NCBI RefSeq assembly: GCF_900101115.1
Contig: NZ_FNFU01000004.1
Span: 62,001 to 126,000, forward strand
DNA length: 64,000 bases
Origin: Cryobacterium psychrotolerans
Lineage (GTDB): Bacteria > Actinomycetota > Actinomycetes > Actinomycetales > Microbacteriaceae
Direction of reading: 5' to 3'
Shown here: positions 45,198 to 53,450 of the stretch, one piece after another
Position numbering within the stretch: position 1 is the first letter of the stretch
How the letters are laid out: the number at the start of each line of letters is the position of its first letter
Notes under the pieces: model-generated
Seen by the model: the letters and a program-made list of their open reading frames with translations, nothing else
Told to the model about the DNA's origin: nothing
Databases searched by the model: none
Program-made: the position numbers and the translations under genes

Positions 45198-45213
45198 CTC
45201 ACTGGATGCTTGT

Positions 45214-46101
45214 TTACAGTGCGGCGAGAACCTCGCGCAGCAGGGTGGCGGTCTCGCTCGGCGTCTTGCCGACCTTGACCCCGGCGGCCTCAAGGGCCTC
45301 CTTCTTGCCCTGGGCGGTTCCGGCCCCGTTGGAGACGATGGCGCCGGCGTGGCCCATGGTCTTGCCCTCGGGGGCGGTGAAGCCGGCGACGTAGCCGACG
45401 ACGGGCTTGGTGACGTGCGCCCGGATGTAGTCGGCCGCCTTCTCCTCGGCGTCGCCGCCGATTTCGCCGATCATGACGATCGCCTTGGTCTCCGGGTCCG
45501 CCTCGAACGCCTCGAGGGCGTCGATGTGGGTGGTGCCGATGATGGGGTCGCCGCCGATGCCGATCGCGGTGGAGAAGCCGAGGTCGCGCAGTTCGTACAT
45601 CATCTGGTAGGTCAGGGTGCCCGACTTGGAGACGAGGCCGATCGGGCCCTTGCCGGTGATGTTCGCCGGCGTGATGCCGACGAGCGCCTCACCGGGGGTG
45701 ATGATGCCGGGGCAGTTCGGCCCGATGATGCGGGTCTTGTTGCCCTTTGCCTGGGCGTAGGCCCAGAACTCGGCGGAGTCCTGCACCGGGACGCCCTCGG
45801 TGATGATGACGAGCAGCGGGATGCCCGCGTCGATCGCTTCGATCACGGCGTCCTTGGTGAAGGCGGGCGGGACGAACGCGATGGAGACATCCGCGCCGGT
45901 CTTTTCCATCGCCTCGGCGACCGTGCCGAACACGGGCAGCTCGACGTCGCCGTGCACCACGGTGGTGCCGGCCTTGCGGGCGTTCACTCCGCCGACGACC
46001 TGGGTGCCGGCCTTGAGCATGAGGGCGGTGTGCTTGGTGCCCTCGCCGCCGGTGATGCCCTGGACGATGACCCTGGAGTCCTTGTTGAGGAAGATTGACA
46101 T
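45214..46101 (-). CDS. sucD: Succinate-CoA ligase alpha subunit SucD
   Basis: The 295-aa alpha subunit binds CoA and carries the phosphohistidine. CoA-binding [10 protein letters not shown] lies near residue 15, [12 protein letters not shown] in the middle, and the active-site [14 protein letters not shown] near 245. It forms succinyl-CoA synthetase with SucC, 11 nt upstream. The terminator follows 16 nt after the stop. Confidence 0.96.
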   Translation of the reverse strand: MSIFLNKDSRVIVQGITGGEGTKHTALMLKAGTQVVGGVNARKAGTTVVHGDVELPVFGTVAEAMEKTGADVSIAFVPPAFTKDAVIEAIDAGIPLLVIITEGVPVQDSAEFWAYAQAKGNKTRIIGPNCPGIITPGEALVGITPANITGKGPIGLVSKSGTLTYQMMYELRDLGFSTAIGIGGDPIIGTTHIDALEAFEADPETKAIVMIGEIGGDAEEKAADYIRAHVTKPVVGYVAGFTAPEGKTMGHAGAIVSNGAGTAQGKKEALEAAGVKVGKTPSETATLLREVLAAL

Positions 46102-46112
46102 TCTCGGAATCC

Positions 46113-47282
46113 TTACTTCGCGGCGTGGGCGAGTTCGGCGGCCTTGGCGGCGCCCTCGTCCATCGTTGCGGCCAGTGTGACGAGCGGGTGGTTGGCCTCG
46201 GCCAGGATGCGGCGGCCCTCGTCGACGTTGTTGCCGTCGAGGCGCACGACGAGCGGCTTGTTCGCGGACGTGCCGAGTTCGGCGAGCGCGCCCACGATGC
46301 CCTTGGCGACGGCGTCGCAGGCGGTGATGCCGCCGAAGACGTTGACGAAGACCGACTTGACCTGCGGGTCGCCGAGGATGACGTCGAGGCCGGCAGCCAT
46401 GACCTCTGCGGATGCTCCGCCCCCGATATCGAGGAAGTTGGCCGGCTTCACTCCGCCGTGGTTCTCACCCGCGTACGCGACGACGTCGAGGGTGCTCATG
46501 ACGAGCCCCGCGCCGTTGCCGATGATGCCGACCTCGCCGTCGAGCTTGACGTAGTTGAGGTCGTTCTCCTTGGCCTTCGCCTCGAGCGGGTCGGCCGCCG
46601 CGGCGTCTTCGAGGAACGCGTGCTTCGGGTGGCGGAAGCCGGCGTTCTCGTCGAGCGTGACCTTGCCGTCGAGGGCGATGATGTCGCCTTCTTCGGTGAG
46701 CACGAGCGGGTTGACCTCGACCAGGGTCGCGTCTTCGCCCGTGAACACGTTGTAGAGCTGCACGAAGATCGGTGCGACCTTGTCGACGAGCTCGGCCGGG
46801 AACTTCGCGTCGATCGCGATCTCCCGGGCCTTGGCCAGGTCGATCCCGGCGAGCGGGTCGATCGACACGTAGGCGAGCGCCTCCGGCTTTTCGACCGCCA
46901 GGACCTCGATCTCCACGCCGCCTTCGTAGCTGGCGAGCGAGAGGTACGAGCGGTTCGCCCGGTCGAGCAGCACGGAGAAGTAGAACTCCTGCGCGATGCG
47001 CGCGCCACCGGCGACCATGACCCGGTTGACGGTGTGGCCCTTGATGTCGAGGCCGAGGATGGCGCGGCCAGCTGCTTCCGCGTCATCCGGGGTCTTCGCG
47101 ACCTTGACGCCGCCGGCCTTGCCTCGGCCGCCGACCTTGACCTGCGCCTTGACGACGACGACGCCGCCCAGCTTCTCGGCGGCCGCGCGCACCTCTTCGG
47201 GTGTGTCCGCGACGATTCCCGGAAGCACCGGGACTCCATACTGCTCAAACAGGTCTCTTGCCTGGTATTCGTAAAGATCCAC
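46113..47282 (-). CDS. sucC: Succinate-CoA ligase (ADP-forming) beta subunit SucC
   Basis: The product is 389 aa from the GTG at 47282, with GGAAGAG upstream; an ATG 36 nt further up has poorer support. The protein begins with [15 protein letters not shown], the typical N-terminus. [15 protein letters not shown] is the ATP-grasp region, and the nucleotide/succinate part contains [13 protein letters not shown]. The 216 bp upstream of the start, shared with the divergent VIT-family gene, hold both promoters. Confidence 0.95.
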   Translation of the reverse strand: MDLYEYQARDLFEQYGVPVLPGIVADTPEEVRAAAEKLGGVVVVKAQVKVGGRGKAGGVKVAKTPDDAEAAGRAILGLDIKGHTVNRVMVAGGARIAQEFYFSVLLDRANRSYLSLASYEGGVEIEVLAVEKPEALAYVSIDPLAGIDLAKAREIAIDAKFPAELVDKVAPIFVQLYNVFTGEDATLVEVNPLVLTEEGDIIALDGKVTLDENAGFRHPKHAFLEDAAAADPLEAKAKENDLNYVKLDGEVGIIGNGAGLVMSTLDVVAYAGENHGGVKPANFLDIGGGASAEVMAAGLDVILGDPQVKSVFVNVFGGITACDAVAKGIVGALAELGTSANKPLVVRLDGNNVDEGRRILAEANHPLVTLAATMDEGAAKAAELAHAAK

Positions 47283-47498
47283 GCTGCTCTTCCAATCCGC
47301 GTCATAGCGTTCGTGCATGGTGAGGGGTGTCGGGCGACGCAGTCGATGTCGGATTTAGCTCGACGTCAAGACATACGACCCGGTCAAACTCTACAGTCCG
47401 GGCCAAACAGTCGCTAATCGCCGCCGTCGGCAGGCGGCCGGGCCGGGGCATACCGCGCGTCGCTGGCGCGGGCATCCCCGGGGTGATTTGCTGTACCC

Positions 47499-48209
47499 AT
47501 GACTGAACAAGCACATGGCGTAGACCCGCACACGGCCGGACACGCGTCCCGGCTCAACTGGCTCCGCGCCGGGGTGCTCGGCGCCAACGACGGCATCGTG
47601 TCCGTCGCCGCGCTGGTCGTGGGTGTCGCCGCCGCGACGACGGATTCCGCTGCAATCCTGATCGCGGGCGTCGCGGCCCTGCTCGCCGGCGCCATCTCGA
47701 TGGCCCTGGGCGAGTACGTGTCGGTGAGCAGCCAGCGGGACACCGAACGGGCGCTGATCGCCAAGGAGCGCTACGAACTCGAGCACATGCCCGAACAGGA
47801 GCTCGCCGAACTCGCCGGGCTGTACGAGGCGAAGGGGCTGAGCCCCGCGACGGCCAGGCAGGTGGCGGTCGAGCTGACCGAGCACGACGCACTCGGAGCC
47901 CACCTCGAGGTGGAGCTCCACATCGGCACCGAGGAACTGTCCAACCCGTGGCACGCCGCGTTCGCCTCGGCGCTCGCCTTCACCGTCGGCGCCATCCTGC
48001 CGCTCCTGTCGGTGCTGCTCCCGCCGCCCGAGTGGCGCGTGCCGGCCACGTTCCTCTCCGTCGTCATCGCCCTGGTCATCACCGGTTGGCTCAGCGCCTA
48101 CCTCGGCGGAAGCCCGAAGGGCCGCGCCATCGGCCGGATCGTGGTCGGAGGCGGCCTCGCCCTCGTCGTCACCTACGCGATCGGCGCCCTGATCGGCACC
48201 GCCGTCTAA
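47499..48209 (+). CDS. VIT1/CCC1 family Fe/Mn transporter
   Basis: The 236-aa protein has five predicted helices, with the family signature GANDGIVSVAALVVGVA in TM1 and ISMALGEYVSVSSQRDTE after TM2. A cytoplasmic, Glu-rich metal-binding segment follows (about 95-145). It probably exports or sequesters Fe2+ or Mn2+. A 65-nt palindrome starts at its stop codon. Confidence 0.88.
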   Translation: MTEQAHGVDPHTAGHASRLNWLRAGVLGANDGIVSVAALVVGVAAATTDSAAILIAGVAALLAGAISMALGEYVSVSSQRDTERALIAKERYELEHMPEQELAELAGLYEAKGLSPATARQVAVELTEHDALGAHLEVELHIGTEELSNPWHAAFASALAFTVGAILPLLSVLLPPPEWRVPATFLSVVIALVITGWLSAYLGGSPKGRAIGRIVVGGGLALVVTYAIGALIGTAV

Positions 48210-48273
48210 CCGCGAAAGCGCAGTTGTGCGCGTTATACGTGCCGTTTAGCGTGCACAACTGCGGTTTCGCGGG
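48209..48273 (+). repeat. 65-nt palindromic 3'-end element, copy E (after the VIT-family gene)
   Basis: The first base of the element is the last base of the TAA stop. Orientation is plus, like the gene. Two inner pairs are G-U/U-G on the plus-strand RNA. One outer pair (position 10) is a G-G mismatch. It ends 22 nt before the DUF3054 start. Confidence 0.9.
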
Positions 48274-48295
48274 AAATTGGGGGGAGGATGGAGGG

Positions 48296-48646
48296 ATGAT
48301 ATTCGCCGCGGCCATCGACGTCGCCCTCGTGTTCGCGTTCGTGCTGATCGGGCGAGCCAGCCACGGCGAGGACCTCCTCGGTGTCCTGAACACGCTCTGG
48401 CCGTTCCTCGGCGGGCTTGTCGCCGGCTGGCTGGTCATGCGGGCGTGGCGCAGCCCGCGGCGGATCGTCTGGACCGGCATCGGAATCTGGCTGGGCACCG
48501 CCGCGGGCGGACTGGCGCTGCGCCTGGTCGGCGGGCAGGGCGTGCAGCCGAGCTTCGCGATCGTGACCGTGCTGGTCCTGGGCGTGTTCCTGCTCGGCTG
48601 GCGGGGCGTCGCGCTGCTGGTTCGCCGCGTCCGGTCGCCCCGCTGA
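48296..48646 (+). CDS. DUF3054 membrane protein
   Basis: The 116-aa protein has four membrane segments and the family's FVLIGRASHGED at residues 14-25. ATG 48296 is preceded by GGAGGATGGAGGG. Function is unknown. It lies in an actinobacterial intergenic style after the VIT-family gene, separated from it by a 65-nt palindrome. Confidence 0.8.
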   Translation: MIFAAAIDVALVFAFVLIGRASHGEDLLGVLNTLWPFLGGLVAGWLVMRAWRSPRRIVWTGIGIWLGTAAGGLALRLVGGQGVQPSFAIVTVLVLGVFLLGWRGVALLVRRVRSPR

Positions 48647-48764
48647 ACCCGCCGCGGCCCGGCCGGATTCGCCGGGGTGCGGCCCGGCCCGGCGGTTGCG
48701 GCCCTGCGCGGCGGCACGGAATCATGGACAGGTCGCACTTGCGGCCGGAAGGACCACGCTCGCC

Positions 48765-50084
48765 ATGAGGGATGACGCCGCCACGGGCACGCCTCCGCGC
48801 CGTCGGCCCGGGCTGCCCCGGGCCGCGCGGCCCTTCCGGGAGGGGCAGTACCGCATCCTGATCGGCGCGATGACGCTGTCGCTGTTCGGTGCCGGCATGT
48901 GGCTGGTCGCCGTGGTCTGGCAGGTGATCGAGCTCGGCGGAGGCCCGATCGAGCTCTCGATGGTCGCCACCGGCTCGGCAGCCGGTCTGCTCGCGGCCGT
49001 CCTGATCGGCGGGGTCGCCGCCGACCGCATCCCCCAGCGCCGGATCATGCTCACGGTCGAGGCCACCAAGACCGTGGCCATCGCGGTCGCCGCCGTTCTG
49101 GCGTTCACGGGGTCCGTCGACGTCTGGAACCTGGCCGTCATTTCCTTCGCGCTGGGCGTGGCCGACGGATTCTTCTACCCGGCCTATTCGGCGCTGCTGC
49201 CCTCGATCCTCCCGGCCGGGGAACTCCTCGCCGCGAACGGCGTCGAGGGGGTGCTGCGGCCGATGGTCATGCAGGCGGCCGGCCCCGCCGTCGCCAGCGC
49301 CGCCATCGCGGCCTCCTCGCCGGGCTTCGCCTTCGCGCTGATTGCCGGCGCCCAGCTGCTGGCCGCCGTCGCCCTCGCGTTCCTGCGCCCCACGGCCCTG
49401 CGCCGTGAGCCGCCCGCCCCGGACGCGCCCCGGCAGCATCCGTTTCTGGCGGTGCTCGTGGATGTGCGCGCGGGCTTCGCCTACATGATCAGGACTCCGT
49501 GGCTGCTCGGCACGCTCTCCTATTTCACCCTGCTGGTGCTCGTGCTGATGGGGCCGATCGAGGTGCTGCTGCCGTTCGCAGTGAAGGACCAGGCCGGCGG
49601 CGGACCGGGCGGCTTCGCCCTGGCCCTGGCCGCCTTCGGGATCGGCGGGGCGGCCGGATCGGTGGTCGTCGCCTCGCGCCGGCTGCCGCGCCGCTACCTG
49701 ACCGTGATGAACGCACTCTGGGGGCTCGGCTGCGTGCCCCTGGCGGTCATCGGGCTGACAACCGAGCTGTGGGTCATGATCGTCGCGCTCTTCCTGGTCG
49801 GGTTCGCCTTCCAGGCGGGAACCGTGATCTGGGGCACCCTGCTGCAGCGGAGGGTCCCCCCGGCGATGCTCGGCCGGGTATCGAGCCTGGATTTCTTCGT
49901 CTCTCTGGCCTTCATGCCGGTTTCGATGGCGCTCGCGGGGCCGGTAGGCGAGGCCATCGGCCTCGCACCGGCCTTCCTGGTCGCCGGACTCGTGCCGCCG
50001 GTCCTCGCGCTGAGTGCGATCGTCATCTTCCGGATGTCCCGAGACGAGTTGGAGCATCCGCTCGACCCGGGCGACGAGCCCTGA
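48765..50084 (+). CDS. MFS transporter (MFS_3, EntS-like)
   Basis: The product is about 439 aa from the ATG at 48765 (GGAAGGA 11 nt upstream); the preceding in-frame part is unlikely to be translated. Twelve helices are predicted, with the RIPQRRIM loop after TM2. This branch includes siderophore and macrolide exporters (EntS, MefA-like), so an export role is inferred. The substrate is not known. Confidence 0.82.
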   Translation: MRDDAATGTPPRRRPGLPRAARPFREGQYRILIGAMTLSLFGAGMWLVAVVWQVIELGGGPIELSMVATGSAAGLLAAVLIGGVAADRIPQRRIMLTVEATKTVAIAVAAVLAFTGSVDVWNLAVISFALGVADGFFYPAYSALLPSILPAGELLAANGVEGVLRPMVMQAAGPAVASAAIAASSPGFAFALIAGAQLLAAVALAFLRPTALRREPPAPDAPRQHPFLAVLVDVRAGFAYMIRTPWLLGTLSYFTLLVLVLMGPIEVLLPFAVKDQAGGGPGGFALALAAFGIGGAAGSVVVASRRLPRRYLTVMNALWGLGCVPLAVIGLTTELWVMIVALFLVGFAFQAGTVIWGTLLQRRVPPAMLGRVSSLDFFVSLAFMPVSMALAGPVGEAIGLAPAFLVAGLVPPVLALSAIVIFRMSRDELEHPLDPGDEP

Positions 50085-50097
50085 GGCGCCTGCCCGG

Positions 50098-50337
50098 TCA
50101 GTCCTGCTCTTCGCCCTGGTCGCGATCCTCGTCGCGATCCTCGCGATCCTCGCGATCCAGATCGACCGGGCGCTCGTCGGCGTCGGTCGCCCACTCGTCG
50201 TTCTCGTCCTCGCCGCCCGCGAGGTCCTCGTCGAGGGTCAGGTTGGTGTCGTCGACCTCACGGTTCTCGTCGACCCCCTCGCTGCCGAGGCCGGGCCGCC
50301 TGGGCCACAGCGCGTCCGGGTCGCTTGCCATCATCAC
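50098..50337 (-). CDS. Small, highly acidic protein of unknown function
   Basis: The ORF (79 aa; ATG 50337 or 50331) is rich in Asp and Glu and has no membrane segment or cysteine. Its C-terminus contains repeats (DREDREDRDEDRD), encoded by tandem 9-bp-like units. Composition suggests a disordered cytoplasmic protein. The MFS gene ends 13 nt away on the opposite strand (convergent). Confidence 0.55.
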   Translation of the reverse strand: MMMASDPDALWPRRPGLGSEGVDENREVDDTNLTLDEDLAGGEDENDEWATDADERPVDLDREDREDRDEDRDQGEEQD

Positions 50338-50440
50338 AACTCCTCACGTGCTCCCGGCGGAGGGGAAGGCTCCCCCGCGCGAGCCACGGTACGCCCGTCC
50401 CCAGGCCCGGGCAAGGCGCTTCCGGCGCGCCGCGGGCTGG

Positions 50441-51232
50441 TCAGGAGGCGGGGCGGCGGAGCCCGGGCGTGGCGAGCAGGCGGCCGTCCCGGAGCACAGC
50501 CAGCACCTCGATCGACCAGCGGTCGGTGCTCTCGTCCAGCGTCTTCTCGCCGCCGGCGACGATCGCCGTGGCGATCACGTCCGCCGTGACGATGTCGCCC
50601 GCGAACACGCTGACCTGCCGGTAGGGCGAGGGCGCACCGGGCAGCGCCGTCCAGATGTGCTCCCCGCGTTCGGCGCTGCCCGAGGTCGCGACCGCGCGCA
50701 TCCGCCCGGTCTGCGGCACGCCGGCCAGCACGGCGCCTCGGTGCAGCGGGTCCACGATCCCGCTCATCCAGTCCGAGCCCGGCGTCGGGCGCCCGCCGAC
50801 CAGGATGTCCCCGCCCCCGTTGATGCTCCAGCCGGCCAGGCCGAGACCGGCGAGCACCCCACCGGCCTCGTGTATCGCCAGCGCCTTGACGATCCCGGAG
50901 AGGTCGAGCACGCCGTCGGCCCGGTGCGGGGTGAAGACCCCGTTGGTGCGATCACGCCAGTCCAGGGCCAGCGCATAGCAGTCGCGCAGCTCCCGGCTCG
51001 CGTCGGTGAGACGGATGTCGCCCCGGGCGATCCGGCTGAGTTCGGAGTCTGCCCGGTACAGGCTGAACCGCTCGTCCCAGCGTCGGAAGGTGTCCCGGGC
51101 CGCGGCGTGGGCCGCCCGGCGCACCGACTCGCCGGCGTCGCCGGCAGGGCCGGCCAGCCGCAGGCTGACGACCGTTCCCATCGACTCGAACGTGAGCGAG
51201 GGACGCCCGCCGGGATCAGAAGTTCGCGGCAT
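50441..51232 (-). CDS. apbE: FAD:protein FMN transferase ApbE
   Basis: The 263-aa enzyme, from the ATG at 51232, covalently attaches FMN to Ser/Thr of target proteins. The ApbE motifs are MGTVVSLRL near the start, DLSGIVKALAI (about 120) and INGGGDILVGG (about 146), with a metal-ligand Asp in the last domain (TADVIATAI). There is no signal peptide, so it acts in the cytoplasm or through an unusual route. The start overlaps the FMN-binding gene by 17 bp; its product is the likely substrate. Confidence 0.9.
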   Translation of the reverse strand: MPRTSDPGGRPSLTFESMGTVVSLRLAGPAGDAGESVRRAAHAAARDTFRRWDERFSLYRADSELSRIARGDIRLTDASRELRDCYALALDWRDRTNGVFTPHRADGVLDLSGIVKALAIHEAGGVLAGLGLAGWSINGGGDILVGGRPTPGSDWMSGIVDPLHRGAVLAGVPQTGRMRAVATSGSAERGEHIWTALPGAPSPYRQVSVFAGDIVTADVIATAIVAGGEKTLDESTDRWSIEVLAVLRDGRLLATPGLRRPAS

Positions 51233-51704
51233 CGAGAGCGGACTGCAGGGACTGGAGGTACCCCTCGGTCGTGTAGGTCGCGCCACCGATGTTCTGCACC
51301 GAGGCCGACTGCGCCGACAGAACCTCCTCGCGGAGCACGGGCGCGGCCCGATTGCTGATCGCCACCGACTTGCCATCGCGGTCGGTCAGCCGCAGCGCGG
51401 TGACGTCGGTGATCGCGCCCCCGGCGATGGTCACCGACACCTGCACGGGGCCGAACCGGGTCTGCACGGCGGAGCCGGTGAATGTGCCGGACGGCGCGGC
51501 CGCTGCGGCCGGCGCGGCAGCTGCGGGAGCGCCGCCGGGCGAGGCGGCACCCGAGGAGTCGGACGTGCCCGCCGCCGTGCCCGCCGCCGTGCCCGCCGGC
51601 GACAGGACGCCGGCCTGGACGCCGGCCTGGACGCCCAGCTCCCAGCCTGCGGCCAGGACCGCCACGGAGGCCAGAGCGGCGAAGGCCGATGCTCGCTTTC
51701 TCAC
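51216..51704 (-). CDS. FMN-binding (flavinylated) exported protein
   Basis: The product is 162 aa from the GTG at 51704. An N-terminal membrane/signal segment (9-25) is followed by an Ala/Gly/Pro-rich linker with short repeats, then a C-terminal FMN_bind domain (about 73-160). The GGATYT motif at 140-145 resembles the flavinylation site (S/T)GA(S/T), with Thr143 the likely attachment point. It forms an electron-transfer module with the ferric reductase upstream and ApbE downstream. The start overlaps the reductase stop (GTGA). Confidence 0.82.
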   Translation of the reverse strand: MRKRASAFAALASVAVLAAGWELGVQAGVQAGVLSPAGTAAGTAAGTSDSSGAASPGGAPAAAAPAAAAAPSGTFTGSAVQTRFGPVQVSVTIAGGAITDVTALRLTDRDGKSVAISNRAAPVLREEVLSAQSASVQNIGGATYTTEGYLQSLQSALDAANF

Positions 51705-53128
51705 CAGTCGAACCTTTCGTAGTGGATTTGCCGGGTCGGCACGTGAGCCGCCCGGGCGTCGGCCACGACCGCGTCGGTCCAGCGCCTGGGCCCGCAGACG
51801 TACACGTCCGCCTCGCCCACGTCCGGCACGAGGGATGCCAGCGTGATGCCGGCGGCCGCGGCATCCACCGGCAGCCAGCTGTCGACGCCGGCCGGCCGGT
51901 GCCCGGCGATGACCCGCAGGGTGGCCCCGCGGCGAGCGCACAGCGCGGCCATTTCGTCGGCAAGGTAGAGCTCTCCCGGCGACGGCGCCCGCAGGATGAC
52001 CGTCGCGCCGCCCGGCTCGAACGACGCGCTCTCCAGCAGCGAGCGGATCGGCGCGACGCCGATGCCCGCGGCCACGAGCACGATCCGGGGCGAGGTCCTG
52101 GCCCGTTCCGTGAACAGTCCGTAGGGGCCCTCAAAGCTCACCCGGGTGCCCGTGGGCAGGGTGGGGAGCGCGGCCGATGCGTCGCCGAGGCCGCGAACGG
52201 TGATCCGCAGCGTGTCTCCGCCCGGCGCGGCCGACAGCGAGAAGGGGTGCGCCTGCCACCAGAGGCCGGGCGTCCAGAACCTCCAGATGAAGAACTGGCC
52301 CGCGCTCGCGTTCAGCTTGCGGAGTCCGCGCCCGGTGAGGCGAAGGGAGACGACGCCGGGGGCGACCCGGTCGACGCCGGCAACAACGAGGCGGTGCCGG
52401 ATGGAGCGCACCGTCGGGATGATGAAGCGGAACAGCAGGATCGAGCCGGCGACCCCGGCGTAGAGGGCCAGCCAGTAGTAGCGCTGGATCGATCCGTCGC
52501 GGAGCAGCCCGCCGACGCTCAGCTGGTGCGGGATCGACACGAGCACCGCTGCGTAGGCGAGCAGGTGCACGGCGTGCCAGGCCTCGTAGCGGAAACGGCG
52601 GCGCACCACGACGATCGAGCTGACCACGACGGTGACCAGCAGGGCCAGCCCGACGAAGGCGAGCGGCATGTCGGGAAGCTGGGTGAGCATGGTCCACACC
52701 TCCGCCGGGAGGGTGGAGTTGTCGGCGAGCGCGTAGCCGCCGATCAGCAGGGCGCCGTGGCCGAGGAGCAGGTAGAGCGCGGGCTTTCCGAGGGACTGGT
52801 GCACGGCCATGGCCCGGTCGTGGCCGAAGGCACGGTCGATCAGGGGCAGGCGCGCGGCCAGCAGCAGCATGACCAGCAGAAGGTCGCTGCCGACCAGCCC
52901 GCTCAGGATGCCGAGCGACGTGAGCGCGTCGGCCGGCGTCGTGAACCGTACGGCGCCGCCGTCGGCGAGGAAGATCGCGATGACGAGGGCGACCGAGACG
53001 ACGCTGAGCACCTGCAGCGTGTCGGCCAGGCGCATCCGCCGCTGGTACGCCGGGTGCACTGGCGGCGCGGACGGTGCGCGGGCGGGGCGTCTCCTGGTCG
53101 TGTCGATGCTCATGAGAGCCAGCATCAT
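51701..53128 (-). CDS. Ferric-reductase-like transmembrane flavoprotein
   Basis: The 475-aa protein has six membrane helices. Histidines in VHQSLG, LLGHGALL and AWHAVHLLAY are likely heme ligands. A FAD/NAD(P)H reductase domain follows (HPFSLSAAPG, GIGVAPIRSLLE, YVCGPRRW). It carries electrons from NAD(P)H across the membrane. The start overlaps the preceding small ORF by four bases (ATGA), which supports the ATG at 53128; an ATG at 53113 is an alternative. It heads the reductase-FMN protein-apbE operon. Confidence 0.87.
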   Translation of the reverse strand: MMLALMSIDTTRRRPARAPSAPPVHPAYQRRMRLADTLQVLSVVSVALVIAIFLADGGAVRFTTPADALTSLGILSGLVGSDLLLVMLLLAARLPLIDRAFGHDRAMAVHQSLGKPALYLLLGHGALLIGGYALADNSTLPAEVWTMLTQLPDMPLAFVGLALLVTVVVSSIVVVRRRFRYEAWHAVHLLAYAAVLVSIPHQLSVGGLLRDGSIQRYYWLALYAGVAGSILLFRFIIPTVRSIRHRLVVAGVDRVAPGVVSLRLTGRGLRKLNASAGQFFIWRFWTPGLWWQAHPFSLSAAPGGDTLRITVRGLGDASAALPTLPTGTRVSFEGPYGLFTERARTSPRIVLVAAGIGVAPIRSLLESASFEPGGATVILRAPSPGELYLADEMAALCARRGATLRVIAGHRPAGVDSWLPVDAAAAGITLASLVPDVGEADVYVCGPRRWTDAVVADARAAHVPTRQIHYERFDW

Positions 53129-53403
53129 CCCCGAGGCAATCGAACGGCTATCGGGAAGCTGAGAACCGGCTGTGGGCTTCCGATGCGCCCGCCCTGCCGG
53201 TCAGGCTGCTGCCGGCCGCAGAGCGAGGTCATCGCCCCGAAGGCCGCATAGGGCGCCAGATCGACGCGCCCCAATGCCACGAGCACGATCAGCGGCACCA
53301 GGACCGCCACGGTCGCGCGGAAGGCGACCTCGACATCGAGGGCCCGCAGCGACGTGATCCGTTCGAGCAGGGTCTCCGGCCTCTCGCGCCTCTCGCCGCC
53401 CAC
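53125..53403 (-). pseudogene. Remnant of a FUSC-type (aromatic acid exporter) membrane protein
   Basis: The 92-aa frame starts at GTG 53403. Residues 20-65 read like the N-terminus of FUSC-like exporters (FRATVAVLVP, then APYAAFGAMTSLCG), but the frame ends soon after instead of continuing for 300-600 residues; the tail (CGRQQPD onward) is unrelated. It looks truncated. It overlaps the ferric reductase start by four bases (ATGA), so it might still drive coupled translation. Confidence 0.55.
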
Positions 53404-53439
53404 GCCCTCGCCCTCGCCCTCGCCCTCGCCCTCGCCCTC
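53404..53439. repeat. Hexanucleotide tandem repeat (GCCCTC)6
   Basis: Six perfect copies of GCCCTC (GAGGGC on the minus strand) lie between the pcrA stop and the FUSC-remnant GTG. The purine-rich strand repeats the Shine-Dalgarno-like GAGGGC directly before that GTG. The unit is a multiple of three, so length changes would not alter frame but could tune translation. Confidence 0.9.
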
Positions 53440-53450
53440 GCCCCGGGCGA

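Noticed and set aside
47283-47498. A gene in the sucC/VIT intergenic region
   Set aside because: No start with a ribosome-binding site and no protein-like frame; it is best read as a divergent promoter region.
24517-48273. The 65-nt palindromes as a CRISPR array or as REP elements with a RAYT
   Set aside because: Copies are kilobases apart with no spacers; no Cas or RAYT-type transposase gene is in the window. The strict gene-orientation rule also differs from ordinary REPs.
48647-48764. A terminator in the GC-rich stretch after DUF3054
   Set aside because: Several overlapping GGCC-rich pairings are possible, but none is clearly stronger than expected at this GC content.
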